64,000 nucleotides of DNA from Prinia subflava (lineage: Eukaryota; Chordata; Aves; Passeriformes; Cisticolidae): the NCBI RefSeq assembly GCF_021018805.1, contig NC_086283.1:55480705-55544704 (forward strand), read 5' to 3'. The notes beneath the pieces are model-generated. The model was not told the DNA's origin. It made no database searches and worked only from the letters and a program-made list of their open reading frames with translations. Positions 60,280 to 64,000 of this stretch are shown here, one piece after another (the stretch's first letter is position 1; the number at the start of each line of letters is the position of its first letter). A program made the position numbers and the translations under genes.

Positions 60280-61015
60280 TGATGAGCAAGAAATCAGGCA
60301 AAGGGAGCAAGAGACCTGCATGGATGAAAAAAAGCCCTCATTATGCAGCATAAGCAGGAGATACACAAGAGATGAAAGCAGGGTCAGGCCACTTGGAAAG
60401 AGAGGTTTTCAGAGTAAGCAGAAATAAGGCAAGGAAGGCCAAGGCCCATCTGGAATTAAATCTGTCTAAGGATGTCAAGGACAATGAGAAAGGCTTCTTC
60501 AAATACATCAATAACAAAAGGAAAACAAAAGATAATATGGAACCATTACTAAATGGAGGGTGAACCCTGGTAACAGGATGCAGAGAAGGCAAAGTTACTG
60601 AATGGCCTTAACTGACAGGATCAGTCCCCAGGAGTCTCTGACTGAGGAGACAAGTTAATAAAATGCTGGAAGGAAAAATTTCCCTGTCCCCAAGCCAAGA
60701 TTGTCCCCATGGAAGATTGGACTAGGGAACAGCTAGGCAAACCTGACATCCGTAAGTCCATGGGCCTTAATGAGATGCATTCTCAAATGCCAACTGTTAA
60801 CTCCATGGTGAGGTTGCCCTAATCATCCCGGAAAGGTCGTGGCAATTCAGAGAGGTTCTTGAGGACTGGAAGAAAGAAAATGAAAAAAAGAAATTTATCC
60901 AGACACAATCCTGCACCGTGTGCTCTAGGATGGCCCTGATAGCAGGGAGGTTGGACCAGATGGCAAGCTGTGGTGCCTTAGAACCTGACCAGTTCTGTGA
61001 TTCTGTGAAAATGTG
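60280..61015 (+). mobile_element. CR1 LINE with RT core deleted
   Basis: 60372-60563 is ORF2 linker sequence between endonuclease and reverse transcriptase. It is still open for 63 codons and reads ARKAKAHLELNLSKDVKDNE and KGFFKYINNKRKTKDN. Matching continues to about 60875 ('agtccatgggcc', 'aaaggtcgtggcaattcagagagg', 'gactggaagaaag'). It then jumps within about 30 bp to the extreme 3' end ('ggttggaccagatgg', ending 'ttctgtgattctgtga'). The whole RT domain is therefore absent. The terminal ATTCTGTGA tail is intact. It reads left to right. Confidence 0.92.
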
Positions 61016-63507
61016 ACTTGGAGATAGCTAGAAACATGCTCTTGCTCCAACACCCAGAGTACCAATCATTGTAGCATCTCAGCACTGATATTAAAAAGGC
61101 ACAAAGAGATAAATCTCTTGTTTATCTGACATATATAATTCATTACAATGATAGAACAATAAGTATACAGAAATTCATTGTAGCTTTTTTTTAATCTTAA
61201 CTTTTATCTTAACTCACCTGCCAATCAGGTTTGCCCTTTGACTGTTGTTTGTTTTATTAAAATAAAGTTGGATTGCTATGATTCAGTTTTTGCAGTACTT
61301 AAAAGACAGTTCCTAGGAAACAGTGAAAATAAAATGCTGCATGTGATAGAAAAAACTACAGCAACATCTGAAAAAATTCTGGCTAGGTAAGAAAGTAAAG
61401 GTAGTTTAAACGAAATGGAAGATTTTGTTACTTAGTTACAATTATTCACCAAAACCTACATGGTTTTAATTTATCAAAGGAAATTTCTGTCAAGTTCAGA
61501 AGAAGCGTAGTGAGCATTTGGATGTTTTAAATACAATCACTACATTCTTGTATATATTGTTAAATGCTATACAGTTGTAAAGGCCTCAATAGTCCATCCA
61601 AGAGTAAAGTAATTCCTCTCTACAAAATATTTGCAATATTATTGCATTTAATGAATACATATGCTTGAACCATTTTTAAAGCACCAGGAATAATTGATTT
61701 TGGACACATTTTTTAAATACAGCATTCTAATGTTAACTTTTTTGCTGATTTCATTTAGTCAGTTTTCCAGTACAGACTTCTAACATGGAACATGCATTAG
61801 CATCTGCAAATTTATTCTGAACTCTAGCTGTGGGTTTACTTGCTGTTCTATTAATATTGAGTGCCTTAAAAAGTCATTTCATTAATTAAATATGTTGCAT
61901 CATTTTTAGCTGCAGAGATGTCAAGGCAGTGACAGTGTCTGTTTTTCTTAAGCAACACTGATGTGGTGATTCATTGAGTGATGGAAATAAATGAACAAGG
62001 TGAACAAATGTGACACAGAAGTTAGGAGGAATATTCCTGTATGCAAACCCAGAAATTTCTGTTTATAATTATGTTGTTTTATTTTACCAGTTACTGGCAC
62101 TTTCAAGCTCATCCGTTGTTATGTGCTCTCCTTTTCTGAAGGGTTTTTGAAGGGCACTGCAGTAGACATGGCATTTGATTTAAAATTTGTTTTCTGTATA
62201 TGACTCAAAAACTGCAGGGGATTCAGATAAATCTCTGAAAAAAGATTGTTGCTGGATTTTATCATAATGATAATGATGCTGACAGGAGGCAAATATTAGC
62301 TAGGTAATGAAGAAATTGAGCTTATAAGAATTTATAGCTTGCCTCCTGAGGAAGTATGCATATTGCCTCTAAACAGATTCATATCTTTCCACGGCCATAA
62401 ACTCTGTCCTGAAAAAAGAAGGACCACAGAAAAGGCCTTTAGCACTATAAAAGAGTAAAGGGCTACTATTAGAACAAGAAACAGAAAATCAACTGGAAAG
62501 AAAGCAAAGCAACAACAGAGACAAAGAGCCTGGAAAAGGGATGGAAATATAGATATAGACACACCACAAACAGTGATGCAGCTTTGGGAAGGAGACGTTG
62601 AGACACTGGGAAGTGAGCAGATGTGAAAGCAAGGGTTAAAATAAGGGTATGCAAGGAAATAAAGAATGGTCATGAAAAATATGAAGAGATTGATGGAGAA
62701 GTGATGAAAACACCCAATAGTAAACAATTCTATCCCGAATACATACTAGTTATTCCATGACAAGTACTTAATAATTTTGTAGAGTGATTTTACTTATTTA
62801 TCAAAAGAGAATAAGCTAGAGGTAGGCAAAGAAAAAGATGTGAAAGAGCCAAATTAACATCAACCTGAAGTTGATTACTGTCTCACATAAAATGCACTTG
62901 AAACTTGGTGCAAGCACATCTCCTTGGAAACTTAAATCAGAAAGAACATCTTTCTACTAGCTAATATAATAATATTTTTATTATTATATAAGGATTGCAT
63001 TCGTTTGCACCCCAGAATCTTCGTAGAATATTTAGGTATAATAGAGTTCCTCTGAGCGGAGGTGGTCTGTGCTTCACAGATATTTGAATTATCAGACCTA
63101 GGAATGGAATGCAGACATACTTCTGTTTCTTCCATTTCTTACATTTCATATTCCTTCATTAATTCCTTCATTTATTTAGCAAATCATTTATTTGTTAGAG
63201 CTCCTCTTTTCTAATGATTGTCTTCTCTACTACCTGTTTGTGTCTCCTTAACATCTCTTTATTACAATAGGAAAAGAGGCATTCATTCCTTTTAAGTGCA
63301 CTGTCCTGCCTTATGACTACAAAAAGTGTATGAAGAAAGCCACAGCAAATGCAATGCTTTTGTACATGACTCAAAATGGATTCTATTAGTCTCAAAAACA
63401 AGCAGTCGCCTAAAGAAGGTCAGAAGCTAATTATTTACCTTCTTGTACATTGGAGAAATTGGAAGAGCCAAAGAAGAAAGTTAGTTGCTTTCATAATCCA
63501 TAATAAG
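61016..63507. other. AT-rich unique sequence, no feature seen
   Basis: A 131-codon minus frame (62332-62727) is Phe/Leu/Ser-rich from purine-rich plus-strand DNA and has no recognised domain. No repeat family recognised. Confidence 0.5.
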
Positions 63508-63558
63508 ATCATAATAAGAGGGTATAAAAGATCATAATACCCTCATAATAAGAGGGTA
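63508..63558. repeat. Interleaved direct and inverted repeat
   Basis: tcataataagagggta occurs at 63509-63524 and 63543-63558. Between them gagggtat (63518-63525) pairs with ataccctc (63537-63544). A further 'cataatcca taataagatc' partial unit precedes them. The layout suggests local duplication with a strand switch. Confidence 0.8.
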
Positions 63559-64000
63559 ATAAAGGACTTACAACTGTTGTTCGTATTTGTAGGAATTTTG
63601 TGTAATCTTCTAAGGGAATAAAAAAAATGCTCTTGATGATAAATTCAGAAATGATCTTAAGTACCAAAGTCCTACTTAATCAATTTAAAAAATCACCAAC
63701 AAACCCCTTAAATTTCAATGGCCACAGATTATTTTCAGAAGTGAGTTCTGCTCCGGGGTACCTTAAAATTTTGAACACCAAAAATCAGACATTCTAAAAC
63801 ACATTATTCCTTTAAATATGGGTGTCAAACTTTTATGGAAGTAATAGAACTTTTAAAATAATTTATCTTCTTTGAAAATGATGATCTATCCAAAATTAAG
63901 TATTAGATGTGTCTAAAAATAGTTAAATGTATACTCAGAAAAGAGATTTGTAATGACATAGAAGGTGGCTTTTTGTGCTGATGAAGTGTGAAGGAAACAG
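63559..64000. other. AT-rich unique sequence, no feature seen
   Basis: No ORF of note and no recognised repeat to the end of the window. Confidence 0.55.

Noticed and set aside
62332..62727. 131-codon minus frame resembling a membrane protein
   Set aside because: Hydrophobicity follows from purine-rich plus-strand DNA; overlapped by another minus frame of the same kind; no family recognised.
1..64000. CRISPR arrays, operons, rRNA or tRNA genes
   Set aside because: No spaced direct-repeat array, no dense gene order and no cloverleaf or rRNA-like sequence was seen; the tRNA-like matches are retroelement primer sites only.

Overview
The window looks like bird nuclear DNA, most likely from a passerine. 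It has no complete, recognisable host gene. The bird assignment rests on at least eight CR1 LINE fragments, several of which end in the typical ATTCTATGA/ATTCTGTGA-like 3' tail. It also rests on several LTR retroelements of ERVK-like and ERVL-like type, and on the absence of any L1- or Alu-like sequence. The background is AT-rich with short, randomly placed ORFs, as expected of intergenic or long intronic DNA. There is one 200-base assembly gap (27546-27745).

Layout. 1-967 is a GGAA-type tetranucleotide tract interrupted by 28 GGGCGG variants; it starts at base 1, so it probably continues outside the window. 1018-1475 is a CR1 3' end. 2585-3035 is a long TCTCTA hexanucleotide array. 3.0-24.0 kb is mostly unique AT-rich DNA. 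It holds three CR1 pieces, a 91-bp sequence present twice 3548 bp apart, short-loop hairpins, and a ~950-bp decayed coding-like stretch (21586-22538).

24562-27432 is the best-defined element: an LTR retroelement on the minus strand with two 407-bp LTRs, a 6-bp target duplication, a degenerate tRNA-Lys-like primer site and a purine-rich tract. Its interior is only ~2.0 kb, shows no gag or pol, and carries a ~690-bp very GC- and CpG-rich block with overlapping open frames. A second, different LTR fragment abuts it and runs into the gap. 28.7-42.8 kb is mostly unique sequence with one CR1 copy.

42.8-46.15 kb is an LTR cluster: an 860-bp ERVL-like LTR, then a ~1.44-kb LTR followed by a tRNA-Gly-like primer site and a tandem-repeat leader. 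46.15-54.7 kb holds one CR1 copy and an orphan exon-like ORF at 51799-52204. 54.7-56.7 kb holds three minus-strand LTR-like blocks. 60.28-61.02 kb is a CR1 copy with its reverse-transcriptase core deleted. The remainder is unique AT-rich DNA.

Nothing here forms an operon or pathway. The points worth following up are the compact non-autonomous LTR element with its CpG-dense interior, a set of near-perfect hairpins that look like template-switch events, two unexplained coding-like segments, the 91-bp dispersed duplicate, and the fact that all recognised CR1 copies lie on the same strand. All family names are from memory of typical avian repeats; no database search was possible.
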